Shown here piece by piece: positions 28,857 to 37,464 of a stretch of 64,000 bases of DNA; positions within the stretch are counted from its first letter, which is position 1, and the number at the start of each line of letters is the position of its first letter. The translations under genes and the position numbers were made by a program. Where the stretch lies: assembly GCA_017347465.1 (NCBI GenBank), contig AP021858.1:1382472-1446471 (forward strand), read 5' to 3'. This DNA is from Candidatus Nitrosymbiomonas proteolyticus (lineage in GTDB: Bacteria > Armatimonadota > Fimbriimonadia > Fimbriimonadales > Fimbriimonadaceae). The notes beneath the pieces are model-generated. The model saw only the letters and a list, made by a program, of their open reading frames with translations. It made no database searches and was not told the DNA's origin.

Positions 28857-30980
28857 ATGTCCCTCACGCAGTTCGAACGAGGAGACAGTAGGGCGGCCAG
28901 TCGAGAAGCCGTGCCCTGGCACACGCAGGCCTTTTCGCGCGAATTCCACAGGATCGACGATCCCGAACTGGCGATCGAAGCGGCCTGCCGCGCCGAGCGG
29001 AACAACTTAGCCGCAGCAAGAATCGGCCTGCCGACGATAGGGCAGGAACTTGAGAACCAGCACGGTTTGCGCTTTAGAGTTCGAGAGCACCTGTATCTGC
29101 CGAACGTCAATACGGCTCACCGGTGGAGCATCGGCGAGATGGGCCTGCCGGAAGACCTGTATCCGGTCATCGAGCCGCTGAACATGTCGAAGCGGTTCAT
29201 GGACTTCATTGGGAAGGTGGACCGGTGCACGACCAAGGTCTTCGTGCCCGTTGACACGATGCCCGGTTTCAGAAGGGACGCGGCACCCCGGCACAATTCG
29301 CTTCACAGCGCAGACCCTCGCGGACTGCTGATGTTTCTCGACGCAGCGACGCTGCACGAGACGATCTTCGCACACGAGGTCGGACATGCCTGGGTGCAGT
29401 ATGTTGACCGTTGCGAGGATGAGAGGACACTCGCGGACCTTACCGATCCTGCAAGGCTGAACCAGTTCAACTTCATTCAGTCCTACGTTCTGGACCTCAA
29501 AGTCAACGAGCTGCTTCGGCGCAGAGGCTTCGACATGGAGCCCATCGACGGCGATCATGCGATCGCCATGAACAACATCGCCAAGCTCTTGGATTCGGGC
29601 TTCTCTCCGCCGACAAGGCGCGAGGCCGTTTTTGGCGCGTTGCAGTTCGCCGAACAGATCGTCGAGCGGGAGCGGGGCAACCGGCCGGCTCTCGTGCGCT
29701 TCGATGATGCCCTTGCCAAGCTGAAGGGGTACGAACCGGGGATTCACAGGCTGGCGTCCGGGATGGCTGAGGCGGTGTTCGAGTTCGGGATCGACAGTAA
29801 GGAAGCGATCAGCAACGCCGTCGACAAGTGCCTCACTCTTGCTTTCGAGTTCACTGGCGACCCGCTCGACTTCGAGAATGACGTGGTGGTTCCGCCGAGT
29901 GAAGAGCCGGACTTCGACAAGTGGCCGGATTGGATTTCGGGCGCGTCTCCGAGGGTGAAGTGCCAGATTGGCCGGGTGATGGCATTGAATGACATACCCG
30001 ACGAGAGCACTTGGTCGCTCTCCTGCCACCGGATCACAGGCGCGGATGTGTCATTCCAACTGGCTGATGGCACTCTTCTCGGGCCCTATCGGATTTCGAC
30101 GCCTTATAGCGTTTGGCACCTTCACCAGATGAAGGAACTCGACAAAATGAACAAAGAGGCTAGTGGGCGTCACACCAAGCTCATGGAGGAAGTGATGCAG
30201 AGGAACAAAGAGAATCGAGAGAAGCAAGAAGCGGCGCATACACTGGCGATAGGGCGACCGGTCGTACCTCATCCGAACGTGCCTGGTCAATTGCAGCATC
30301 CCCAGCCGCCGGGCATGCCGACCATGCCCGCTCCGGGGCTACCGTTCCCAGGCCGCATACCCGGGAGAAGGCCGTACATGGCGGGGCTGGGGCGGTTCTT
30401 AACCGAGGCACGCCTTGCCGAGAGGTTGGCTGGGGAGCATCCCTATGCTTACGCGTTGAACAATCCGACGACCTATATTGATCCGGAAGGACTTCAGCCG
30501 CAAGGGAGGCCCGGCCCGCCGTTCAATCCCGGATTCTGGAACAAACCGGGGGTAATTGAAGAGAATAACTGCTACAACTACGCGTGCAATGATCCTGGCG
30601 GCGACTTTCGACAGCCGGGAGGCATCTCCGGAGGTCGCTTTAATAACTTTCCTGGGGGGAAGCCGTCCTGTAACAACATTCTTGCAAACGCGAAGCGAGA
30701 TGGGCTAATTGACATTAACCCGCGCTACCGCAGAGGCTGTCCTCGAGGGTGGCACAAAGTTTGCGTTTACGTAACCACGGACGCTAGCGGATTCGTTGAC
30801 TTTCACTGGTATCGGCAAGATAATAACGGTTATTGGTCCGACAAGCCGGGAGAAACACCCGCTGTGAATTGCTATCCTGGCACTAATGAACCGATAACGA
30901 ATCCAGATCAAGACGCTCACCAGAGAGGTTACTACCGAAAGTGTGGATGTCTGTGTGCGAAAACAAAGCCTTGGTCGTAG
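28857..30980 (+). CDS. Chimeric toxin-like protein: zincin domain, Rhs-tip motif, Cys/His C-terminal domain
   Basis: A 707-residue protein without a signal peptide. Residues 1-430 form a metallopeptidase-like region with HEVGH at 173-177. A Pro-rich linker (about 490-520) follows. At about 526 comes the motif HPYAYALNNPTTYIDPEGL, the sequence that ends the core of Rhs proteins and precedes their toxin tip, although there are no YD repeats here. The last 140 residues hold ENNCYNYACNDPGG (Cys 572), HKVCVYV, DFHWYRQDNNGYWSDKPGET and a Cys-rich end; this recurs (from memory) as a small stand-alone family and its Cys and His residues suggest a papain-like fold, by inference only. A lipoprotein gene overlapping its 3' end is the candidate immunity gene. 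Confidence 0.6.
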   Translation: MSLTQFERGDSRAASREAVPWHTQAFSREFHRIDDPELAIEAACRAERNNLAAARIGLPTIGQELENQHGLRFRVREHLYLPNVNTAHRWSIGEMGLPEDLYPVIEPLNMSKRFMDFIGKVDRCTTKVFVPVDTMPGFRRDAAPRHNSLHSADPRGLLMFLDAATLHETIFAHEVGHAWVQYVDRCEDERTLADLTDPARLNQFNFIQSYVLDLKVNELLRRRGFDMEPIDGDHAIAMNNIAKLLDSGFSPPTRREAVFGALQFAEQIVERERGNRPALVRFDDALAKLKGYEPGIHRLASGMAEAVFEFGIDSKEAISNAVDKCLTLAFEFTGDPLDFENDVVVPPSEEPDFDKWPDWISGASPRVKCQIGRVMALNDIPDESTWSLSCHRITGADVSFQLADGTLLGPYRISTPYSVWHLHQMKELDKMNKEASGRHTKLMEEVMQRNKENREKQEAAHTLAIGRPVVPHPNVPGQLQHPQPPGMPTMPAPGLPFPGRIPGRRPYMAGLGRFLTEARLAERLAGEHPYAYALNNPTTYIDPEGLQPQGRPGPPFNPGFWNKPGVIEENNCYNYACNDPGGDFRQPGGISGGRFNNFPGGKPSCNNILANAKRDGLIDINPRYRRGCPRGWHKVCVYVTTDASGFVDFHWYRQDNNGYWSDKPGETPAVNCYPGTNEPITNPDQDAHQRGYYRKCGCLCAKTKPWS

Positions 30981-31507
30981 TACTGCTTCTGGTGAGCCTT
31001 TATGGGTGTTCAAAGCCCGTTTCTAAGGGTACGATTATAGGCGATGAGTTCCGGTCGCGTGGTGAAACAAGCGAAATGAAGGCAAAGCAATTGGATTCGG
31101 GCTCTTTCTTTCCTGATGTGCCAGCCGCGATCCGGAGCCCACTACTTACTGCTCCCCTGCCTAGCCGTTTTGATTCTTATCGTGATCTAATGAATTGGGC
31201 AGGTGCCTTGCCGATCCGGGCCCGCATCTTTGGGCTTAAGTGGGCAGAATCCGAGCTCGATGCTATAGCCATTCCGGCATTTAGCGGAAGGCGCGCCATA
31301 GTTCTTGTCGTCTTTGCGTCCAGGAATCAGGATCGCCGGCTAATTTATTTAAACTCAGGGGTGGATTTGACGCGGACGTTGCAGGACCCCTTCACTGTGC
31401 AACTTGACGCGAGAGATCGCCTGCAGCTCTTGTCCGGTGGTGAAATGGCCGGGTACGTTGAGTTTCGTCAAGGGCGGGAGGCTATCGAACTTGCGTTCAA
31501 AAGGTAG
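30947..31507 (+). CDS. Lipoprotein, candidate immunity protein of the chimeric toxin
   Basis: A 186-residue protein with a lipobox (ALVVVLLLVSLYGCSKP), so it is exported and lipid-anchored. Its start lies inside the last codons of the preceding toxin-like gene in another frame, the tight arrangement expected of a toxin/immunity pair. A periplasmic immunity protein would fit a toxin acting outside the cytosol. Base composition is more AT-rich than the housekeeping flanks. GTG 30941 and ATG 30947 are both possible; neither has a good ribosome-binding site. No known family recognised. Confidence 0.5.
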   Translation: MSVCENKALVVVLLLVSLYGCSKPVSKGTIIGDEFRSRGETSEMKAKQLDSGSFFPDVPAAIRSPLLTAPLPSRFDSYRDLMNWAGALPIRARIFGLKWAESELDAIAIPAFSGRRAIVLVVFASRNQDRRLIYLNSGVDLTRTLQDPFTVQLDARDRLQLLSGGEMAGYVEFRQGREAIELAFKR

Positions 31508-31601
31508 TTACGTCCCCACGTTTTTCGGTGGCGCTCCTCTGCTCGCAGGCTTCGCTGGGCATGTACTTTATCCATGAGCGTTCGGTCGCCATCCTAGAGA
31601 A

Positions 31602-32030
31602 ATGAGAGCCAATCATCGACATTGGACAGTCTTCGCATCTATATGCCTCCTTCTACTTCTTGTCGAATTGCAGTTTTCCTGCGGCTCAGCGCCGCACGAC
31701 TTGGTGAATCGTGTCCCAATTGGAAGCAAGCTTTCCGAATTGGACCGATACCTCAATAGAGGAAGCGGGAGTTACGGCGAGGTCATTGAATGGGCTAGGG
31801 CCGATAAGCTGGCCGATCGCAGTGCAGTCCAGATCCAGAATGAATTCGGACTGTTCATCAAGAAGGACAAGGGTTTCTACGATCAGTGGCAGGCATCAAA
31901 GCAAGAGCGGGACCGGTTCTCGGGAGAGATTAGGTTTATCCATCATGGGACCACAAGTTCGGACGTAAACAGCTTCATTTACATAGACGGAAAGCTCCAA
32001 AGGGCGGAGTGGGGATTCCTACCCGGTTGA
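31602..32030 (+). CDS. Small lipoprotein, hypothetical
   Basis: A 142-residue protein with a signal sequence and lipobox ([20 protein letters not shown]). The mature part is hydrophilic, with no recognised domain ([20 protein letters not shown] is reminiscent of the 'G.s..dv...l...G' start of small secreted lipoproteins). It is AT-richer than its surroundings and sits 94 bp after the previous lipoprotein, so it may be another displaced immunity gene; this is inference. Confidence 0.5.
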   Translation: MRANHRHWTVFASICLLLLLVELQFSCGSAPHDLVNRVPIGSKLSELDRYLNRGSGSYGEVIEWARADKLADRSAVQIQNEFGLFIKKDKGFYDQWQASKQERDRFSGEIRFIHHGTTSSDVNSFIYIDGKLQRAEWGFLPG

Positions 32031-32035
32031 GAGAT

Positions 32036-32275
32036 GATCTGGAACACCTCGGCGATGTTCCTGCCCTTATAGCGCACCTCCAGCGTCTCGCGGTTGTAGC
32101 GCCGGCCTTTGCAGACCTCGCACGGCATCCCGATAGATCGGGATAAACTCCGACGTCCGGCAGGAAGTGCATCTCGATCTTGATGATGCCGTCGCCCTTG
32201 CTCGCCTCGCACCGCCCGCCTTTGACGTCGAAGCTGAAGCGTCCGTTCTTGTAGCCGCGCATCTTTGCGTCTGTC
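32036..32275 (-). pseudogene. uvrA: uvrA internal fragment, frameshifted
   Basis: Reading leftwards, [18 protein letters not shown] and [13 protein letters not shown], then in another frame [20 protein letters not shown] and [12 protein letters not shown], match the second zinc-binding region of the excinuclease subunit UvrA. Two defects: the second Cys of the usual 'RCEAC' is Ser (CEAS), and about 26 bp containing the palindrome ATCCCGATCTATCGGGAT are inserted between FLPDV and the next conserved block, shifting the frame. Only some 75 codons remain, so it is a relic. Confidence 0.85.
32134..32152. repeat. Short palindrome inserted in the uvrA relic
   Basis: The palindrome TCCCGATAGATCGGGA with flanking AT bases interrupts the uvrA relic. 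It occurs once in the window; similar TCCCGAT…ATCGGGA palindromes are common dispersed repeats in some bacterial genomes, which is from memory. Confidence 0.5.
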
Positions 32276-32314
32276 GCTAGCCCTGGCCTGATTTGAGAAG
32301 CGCGCCCGTAGCAG

Positions 32315-32482
32315 TGGTCTGCCCCCCAAAACTGAAGACGTCAGAAAAGTAGTCCTCTGGTTCAAACTGGAGGCAATCATGAAGAGATCGAAGTTCACCG
32401 AGGAGCAGATCGTGAGGATTCTGCAGGAGGCAGCATCGGGCCAGAAGACGCAGGCCCAGCTTTGCCGCGACCACGGAGCCAG
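32315..32482 (+). mobile_element. IS3-family (IS407-like) left-end fragment
   Basis: The first 168 bp are nearly identical to the left end of the two full IS copies downstream, beginning with TGGTCTGCCCCCCAAAA and including the first 34 codons of orfA from ATG 32379 ([20 protein letters not shown]). Homology stops after CCACGGAG; what follows is the dispersed repeat at 32525. About 1.06 kb of the element is missing. Confidence 0.85.
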
Positions 32483-32524
32483 TCCGGGCGGGTGGCCGTC
32501 CCATGAGATGGGTCTACAACTTAC

Positions 32525-32651
32525 GGGTGGCACCCAGATTGGGTCTCCCAGGGCCCAGCCAAGGAGAGTGCCTGTCCCCTTCTGCCGCGCTCCTTGGGGT
32601 GCTCGTGTTACTTGGCCCGCGAGACGCGGGCGCTCCCAGAGCCGTGGGCAG
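32525..32651 (+). repeat. Dispersed repeat, copy 1 (GGTGGCACCCAGATTGGGTC type)
   Basis: About 125 bp shared with 44876-45020 and 46261-46530: it begins with a small hairpin (ACCCAGATTGGGT), runs through GCGCTCCTTGGGGTGCTCGT and ends with GAGACGCGGGCGCTCCCA and GAGCCGTGGG, the unit of the tandem array at 46.4 kb. The remaining 32.65-32.87 kb contains no gene I can support. Confidence 0.75.
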
Positions 32652-32872
32652 CGGTCTGGAAGATCGCGACAGAGACATAGAAGGGCATCCATTCAGACCT
32701 GATCATGGGCTCAGATAGCCAGATCAGCGGTGAAGCAGATGCTCGGCGGGTGTCGCCGGGCGGCAAGGGCGATGCTGCAAAAGGCGACTTTCGACTTGTT
32801 CTCCGCGTGTTCGTGTAGGGCGCGAGGGGTGCTCCCGTTAAGGGCTCCAAAAAGGCACTCCCAACTTTGGTC

Positions 32873-32901
32873 TTGACGTTTTGGAGAATGTGTTGTATAA
32901 G
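32873..32901 (+). promoter_or_regulatory. Strong sigma-70-type promoter of the Rhs gene
   Basis: TTGACG at 32873-32878 and TATAAG at 32896-32901 are 17 bp apart. The -10 ends 7 nt before the ATG at 32909, so the mRNA would start at or near the start codon; AAGG at 32903 is the only ribosome-binding-like sequence and would lie at the very 5' end. Confidence 0.65.
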
Positions 32902-32908
32902 TAAGGGC

Positions 32909-35900
32909 ATGTGGGGGCGTGCGAGGAAGGGGGTTTTCGGCAGGCTCGTCTCGATCACGCTCGTTTTGAGCCTTGCCTACAGTTCGGGTTCGGCGGGGAT
33001 CAACGGCGCTCTTCTGGCTGCGGCGGACTTCGCGCAGAGGGCGCTGCAATCACGGGTGGGTCCTTTCACCGACCGGCCACTGCCTGCCTACCGGGGGGTG
33101 AACCCCAGCCGCGATCCGGCCACTCGCGGGGGGCTCTGGAACGCCCGCACCAAGGCCGCCGCCGCGCAGAGCCGCATGGCAAGGCTCCTGGCCTCCACAA
33201 GCGGCGCGCTACCGCCTCCCACCCACACGCTCGCCTGCGAAGAGGCCCCAGGAGCGGGATTGCCCTGGGAGGGACAGGTCAACTCCCCCGGCGGACAGGT
33301 CAACAGCGGCAACGGCAACAAGCTCACCCGGGTTCCCCTGGTGTCCTGGGAGGACCGGGGCGGCATGGCCGTGGATTTCACGCTGTTTCACAACAGCCAG
33401 TCGGACTACAACGACGAACTCGGCCACGGCTGGACCTGGACCTATGACATCTACATCTACGAGTCCATGGGCACCGCCATCGTTCACTGGGGCGACGGCA
33501 CGGCGATCCCGTTCTCGCAGTCGATGGGCGGGGGAGGCGGAGAGGTTGGGGACCTTTCGAAGCTCTTTGCCTCGCTCGCTTTCCCTTCGACCGCTTTCGA
33601 CACCGACTACGACCCGCCCGCGGGCATCTACGATAAGCTCGTCAAGCACACCGACGGCACCTGGACCCTGACCCAAAAGGACCAGACCGAGTACCGGTTC
33701 AACGACGACGGGTTCTGCCAGGAGATCGAGGATCGCAACGGCAACACGGTCACCCTGACGCTCAACCAGTACAACTACGTCACCGAGGTCACCGGCCCCA
33801 GCGGGCGCAGCCTCACGATCTCGCTCGATCAGAATAACAACTTCACCTCCGTCGAGGACCCTTTGGGCAGGGTCTGGACCTTCGACCTCAACTCCCAGAC
33901 GGATGAGCTCGACGCCGTGGAGTGGCCGGACCTCGACCAGACCACCTATACCGACGCGTTCGAATACGACGCCTCTCACCGGATCACCACCCACACCGAC
34001 CGGCGGGGCAAGGAGTGGGACTACAGCTACAACTCCGACGGGAGCCTGGCAAGCGCCACCAACCCGCTCAGCCACACCACCGGCTATACCTACACCGCCA
34101 GCGCCACCACGATCACCCTGCCCGGCAGCCAAACGATCGTTCACAACTACTCCTCGGGCAAGCTCGTCAGCATCACCGACCAGGCGTCCTTCAGCGAAAG
34201 CTACTCCTACAACGGCAGCAACCAGGTCACGGGCAAGACCGACCGCCGGGGCGAATCCTGGAGCTATACCTATGACTCCAGGGGCAACGTGCTGACGGTC
34301 ACCAACCCGCTCTCCAAGACCTGGACCTTCACCTACAGCGCAGAAAACGACCTTCTGAGCGCCGAAGACCCGCTGGAGAACCTCACCACCTATGACTACG
34401 ACGCTTACGGGAACCTGGAGACCGTCACGGACCCCTTGGAGCGCGTCGTCCAAACCAACACCTACGACTCGTACGGGCAGGTTCTGACCACCACCAACGG
34501 CGAGGAAGAGACCACCACGCTGGGGTACGACACCAGCGGCAACCTGACCGACATCACCGACCCCGAGGACGGGCTGACCGAGATCGCCTACAACTCCCTG
34601 GGGTGGGTCACGAGCGTCACAGACCCGAACGGCATCACCGAGTCGTTCGCCTACGACGAATGGGGGCGGCTGTCGGTGATCACCCACGACGACGAGGAGG
34701 AGGTTCTTCGCTCCTACAACGAGGTGGGGAGGATCACCAGCGTCACCAATGAGCGGGGCAAGGTCACCTCGTATGCCTACGACGATGCGGGGCGGCTCAC
34801 CCAGGTCACGAACGCCGAGGAGGAGTCTGAGACCTGCGCCTACAACTCGAACGGGTGGCTCACCAGCGTCACCAACGGGCGCGGCAAGACCCGCAATTAC
34901 GCCTACACCGCAAGGGGCGAGGTCTACACCCTCACGCTGGCAGATAGCTCGGTCGAGACCTGGAGCTACAACGGCAACGGGCAGGTGTCGGGCTACACCA
35001 ACCCGCTCTCGCAGACCGTCGCCTACGCCTACGACGACGCGGGGCGCATGACCGGGGTGGACTACCCCACCGGAACCGACACCGCCTTCAGCTACGACTT
35101 CGCCGGGCGGCGCACCCAGATGACGGACGCCACGGGCACGACCGCCTGGACCTACGATGCGGCCTCGCAGCTCACGCTCCTTACCACCCCCGAGGGGGAG
35201 ATCGCCTACGCCTACGACGGCGCCGGGCGCCGAACGGGCATGGACGTGGACGGGGTGGGGGTGACCTCGTACACCTACGACGACGCCGGGCGGCTGGTGA
35301 GCCTGGAGAACCCGTTCGAAGAGGTCACGGCCTTCGCGTACGACGCCGGGGGGCGGGTCACCCAAAGGACGCTGGACAGCGGGATGTACGAGGCGGTTTC
35401 CTACGACTCGCGAAGCCGCGTGACGCAGGTCCTTCTGAAGAACTCCTCGAACCAGACGGTCCGCACGCAGACCTGGACCTACGACGCCGCTTCGAACGTG
35501 CTGACCCACACCACGGGCGGGGCGCAGACCAGCTACGGCTACGACGACATCGACCAGCTCGTTTCCGAGTCCAGGAACGGATACTCGGCTTCGTACACCT
35601 ACGATGCCAACGGCAACCGCCTGACGAGGACGGTGAATTCGGTCACCGAGGATTACGTCTACGACGACGCCGACAAGCTGCTGGAGGTCAAGGTCGGGCA
35701 GCAGGCGGTCAAGGAGTTCACCTACGATTCTGCGGGCAGGACGACCGCGGTCGAGACCTCCGCCGGGACTACGTCGCTCAGCTACGACTACGAAAGCCGG
35801 GTGACGGGGATCACCTACCCCAACCAATCGACGAACTCGTTTAGCTACAACGGACTGGATACCAGGGTGGGGATGTCGGACTCGGGCGGGTCGAAGAGCT

Positions 35901-36700
35901 TCCTGAGGGATGGAGTGTCGGTGACGTCACCCGTGCTCTCGGATGGAAGCGCAACCTACACCCCCGCGATCTCGGAGCGCAGGTCGAGCACGACGACCTT
36001 CTACCATGCCGGGATCAAGAACGGGGATTCTCAGTCGAACACCTCTGAGAGCGTCACCGCTTCAATCCAATACGACGCGTTCGGCAACGTGACCTCGTCC
36101 TCAGGAACCTGGCAAGGCCCCTTCGCCTATGGAGGACCCTACGGCTACCAATCCGACCCGGATTCCGGCCTCAAGCTCCTGGGGCATAGGTACTACGATC
36201 CTTCGACTGGGAGGTTTCTTACTCGGGATCCGGTGAAGGATGGGCGGAACTGGTATGGGTATTGTGGAAATGCTCCCATTAGCCTTGCAGACCCGACCGG
36301 AACCATTGCTTGGGTGCCGATCATTATCGCGATCATCGTGATAATTGACATCATCGATACTGCGAATGATATCAAGGACATCATTGAAGACCCGACGGAC
36401 CCTTGCCGCTACATCTCCCCCGCGCTGGGGGTGATTGACCCGACGCCCGGCAACGTCGGGAAGCGGATAGTCAAGCGATTTCAACCCAAAAAGCTACGTA
36501 AGCTATGGGAGGGGGCCAACGATGCAACATGGCCGAAGACGGAAGCGGGCCGCAACTATGACGTTTCCCACAAGAAGGCACGAGCGGACGGTGGAGACGA
36601 CTCTCTTGACAATATCGAACCTCTCCCTCACGATGAACATATGCGCCGTCATATCGAATCTGGTGACTTTAAGCGATGGGGAGGAAGGCGGTATCCATAA
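32909..36700 (+). CDS. Full-length Rhs/YD-repeat protein with HNH nuclease tip
   Basis: A 1263-residue polymorphic toxin. The N-terminus has a hydrophobic export segment (VFGRLVSITLVLSLAYSSGS) and no PAAR domain. Residues about 130-200 resemble DUF6531 (GGQVNSGNGNKLTRVPLVSW, FHNSQSDYNDELGHGWTWTY). Some 40 YD repeats follow (for example TYDDAGRLVSLENPF) that should form the Rhs cocoon. The core ends with GLKLLGHRYYDPSTGRFLTR and LADPTG near 1131. The 132-residue tip has a hydrophobic stretch, then DVSHKKARADGGDDSLDNIE and EHMRRH, an HNH endonuclease signature. It should cut DNA of a competitor. The ATG at 32909 is chosen from the promoter and export signal; the frame extends 14 codons upstream. 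Confidence 0.85.
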   Translation: MWGRARKGVFGRLVSITLVLSLAYSSGSAGINGALLAAADFAQRALQSRVGPFTDRPLPAYRGVNPSRDPATRGGLWNARTKAAAAQSRMARLLASTSGALPPPTHTLACEEAPGAGLPWEGQVNSPGGQVNSGNGNKLTRVPLVSWEDRGGMAVDFTLFHNSQSDYNDELGHGWTWTYDIYIYESMGTAIVHWGDGTAIPFSQSMGGGGGEVGDLSKLFASLAFPSTAFDTDYDPPAGIYDKLVKHTDGTWTLTQKDQTEYRFNDDGFCQEIEDRNGNTVTLTLNQYNYVTEVTGPSGRSLTISLDQNNNFTSVEDPLGRVWTFDLNSQTDELDAVEWPDLDQTTYTDAFEYDASHRITTHTDRRGKEWDYSYNSDGSLASATNPLSHTTGYTYTASATTITLPGSQTIVHNYSSGKLVSITDQASFSESYSYNGSNQVTGKTDRRGESWSYTYDSRGNVLTVTNPLSKTWTFTYSAENDLLSAEDPLENLTTYDYDAYGNLETVTDPLERVVQTNTYDSYGQVLTTTNGEEETTTLGYDTSGNLTDITDPEDGLTEIAYNSLGWVTSVTDPNGITESFAYDEWGRLSVITHDDEEEVLRSYNEVGRITSVTNERGKVTSYAYDDAGRLTQVTNAEEESETCAYNSNGWLTSVTNGRGKTRNYAYTARGEVYTLTLADSSVETWSYNGNGQVSGYTNPLSQTVAYAYDDAGRMTGVDYPTGTDTAFSYDFAGRRTQMTDATGTTAWTYDAASQLTLLTTPEGEIAYAYDGAGRRTGMDVDGVGVTSYTYDDAGRLVSLENPFEEVTAFAYDAGGRVTQRTLDSGMYEAVSYDSRSRVTQVLLKNSSNQTVRTQTWTYDAASNVLTHTTGGAQTSYGYDDIDQLVSESRNGYSASYTYDANGNRLTRTVNSVTEDYVYDDADKLLEVKVGQQAVKEFTYDSAGRTTAVETSAGTTSLSYDYESRVTGITYPNQSTNSFSYNGLDTRVGMSDSGGSKSFLRDGVSVTSPVLSDGSATYTPAISERRSSTTTFYHAGIKNGDSQSNTSESVTASIQYDAFGNVTSSSGTWQGPFAYGGPYGYQSDPDSGLKLLGHRYYDPSTGRFLTRDPVKDGRNWYGYCGNAPISLADPTGTIAWVPIIIAIIVIIDIIDTANDIKDIIEDPTDPCRYISPALGVIDPTPGNVGKRIVKRFQPKKLRKLWEGANDATWPKTEAGRNYDVSHKKARADGGDDSLDNIEPLPHDEHMRRHIESGDFKRWGGRRYP

Positions 36701-37217
36701 TTTCCGGTTTTCATTGCCGCCGCTGGTAGCGGACATCCCTCCTATTGCGCAAGAAGAGGCACTGCAACTCGCTGCGCAGTTCTTAGGGGCAGTAGGACTG
36801 CGTGAACCGCATCTGACACTCGAACTGCACGCACACTTTGTAGCTGTGTTTCGATTTTGTGCCACACAGGTGAATAACCTGAGCTCCGCATCCGGCTGGG
36901 TGGTTGGGGGGAGCATGCCACACCTAGAGCTTAACGATCAGGAGATCCAAACCCCAATCGAAGCGCTCGCCATATATGCACTTTACGAAAGAACGTGGCT
37001 CAACGCGAAAGGGATGCCTGCGCCAGATGGTAGTGGGCCGATATATCGTGTACCTCCCGATTGGGCACCACTGACTTTTACGCCCGGATTCGAGGATTGG
37101 CGGATGGGAGCCCGCGTATCCTTCATTGCATGGAACATAGTGCGCAAGAATCCGGAGTTTCTATTGCATGCAGACATCAGGGCAGCGTGTTGCAAGAGAG
37201 GTTGGATTGCAGCTTGA
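36633..37217 (+). CDS. Candidate immunity protein for the HNH Rhs tip
   Basis: A soluble protein of about 194 residues (FRFSLPPLVADIPPIAQEEA, HAHFVAVFRFCATQVNNLSS, PIYRVPPDWAPLTFTPGFED) with no signal peptide. It begins inside the 3' end of the Rhs gene in another frame and ends before an IS fragment. Position directly after the toxin tip, and a cytosolic location matching a nuclease target, support an immunity role. The start is uncertain: ATG 36633, GTG 36663 or a later non-ATG codon after GGGGAGGAAGG near 36685 are all possible. No family recognised. Confidence 0.55.
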   Translation: MNICAVISNLVTLSDGEEGGIHNFRFSLPPLVADIPPIAQEEALQLAAQFLGAVGLREPHLTLELHAHFVAVFRFCATQVNNLSSASGWVVGGSMPHLELNDQEIQTPIEALAIYALYERTWLNAKGMPAPDGSGPIYRVPPDWAPLTFTPGFEDWRMGARVSFIAWNIVRKNPEFLLHADIRAACCKRGWIAA

Positions 37218-37288
37218 CGGTTGTGAGTAGGAGACATAGTGGATCCCGGGCAAGTAGACGCCGCACCATTGCCTGGCTCCCCAAGAAC

Positions 37289-37464
37289 TGACCAGCCTCG
37301 AGTTTGACTTTTCCGTCTCCAACCTAAGGAGACACTCATGAGCAGAGGAAAACGTTACAGCGAGGACCAGATCATCAAGGTCCTCCAAGAGATCGATGCG
37401 GGCGCCAGCATCGCGAGCGTGGCCCGGTCCCACGGGATCACGGAGCAGACGCAGTACCGCTGGC
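37289..37464 (+). mobile_element. Fragment of a second IS3-family element (orfA start)
   Basis: From TGACCAGCCTCGAGTTTGAC, a ribosome-binding site TAAGGAGA and ATG 37338 lead into MSRGKRYSEDQIIKVLQEID and ASIASVARSHGITEQTQYRW, the helix-turn-helix of an IS3 OrfA unlike the one in the other copies. It is cut at about 37464, where Rhs sequence starts without any gap. Confidence 0.75.

Noticed and set aside
33209-35827. An 872-codon minus-strand frame inside the Rhs gene
   Set aside because: A codon-bias shadow of the YD repeats, with low-complexity Val/Gly/Arg sequence and no start signal.
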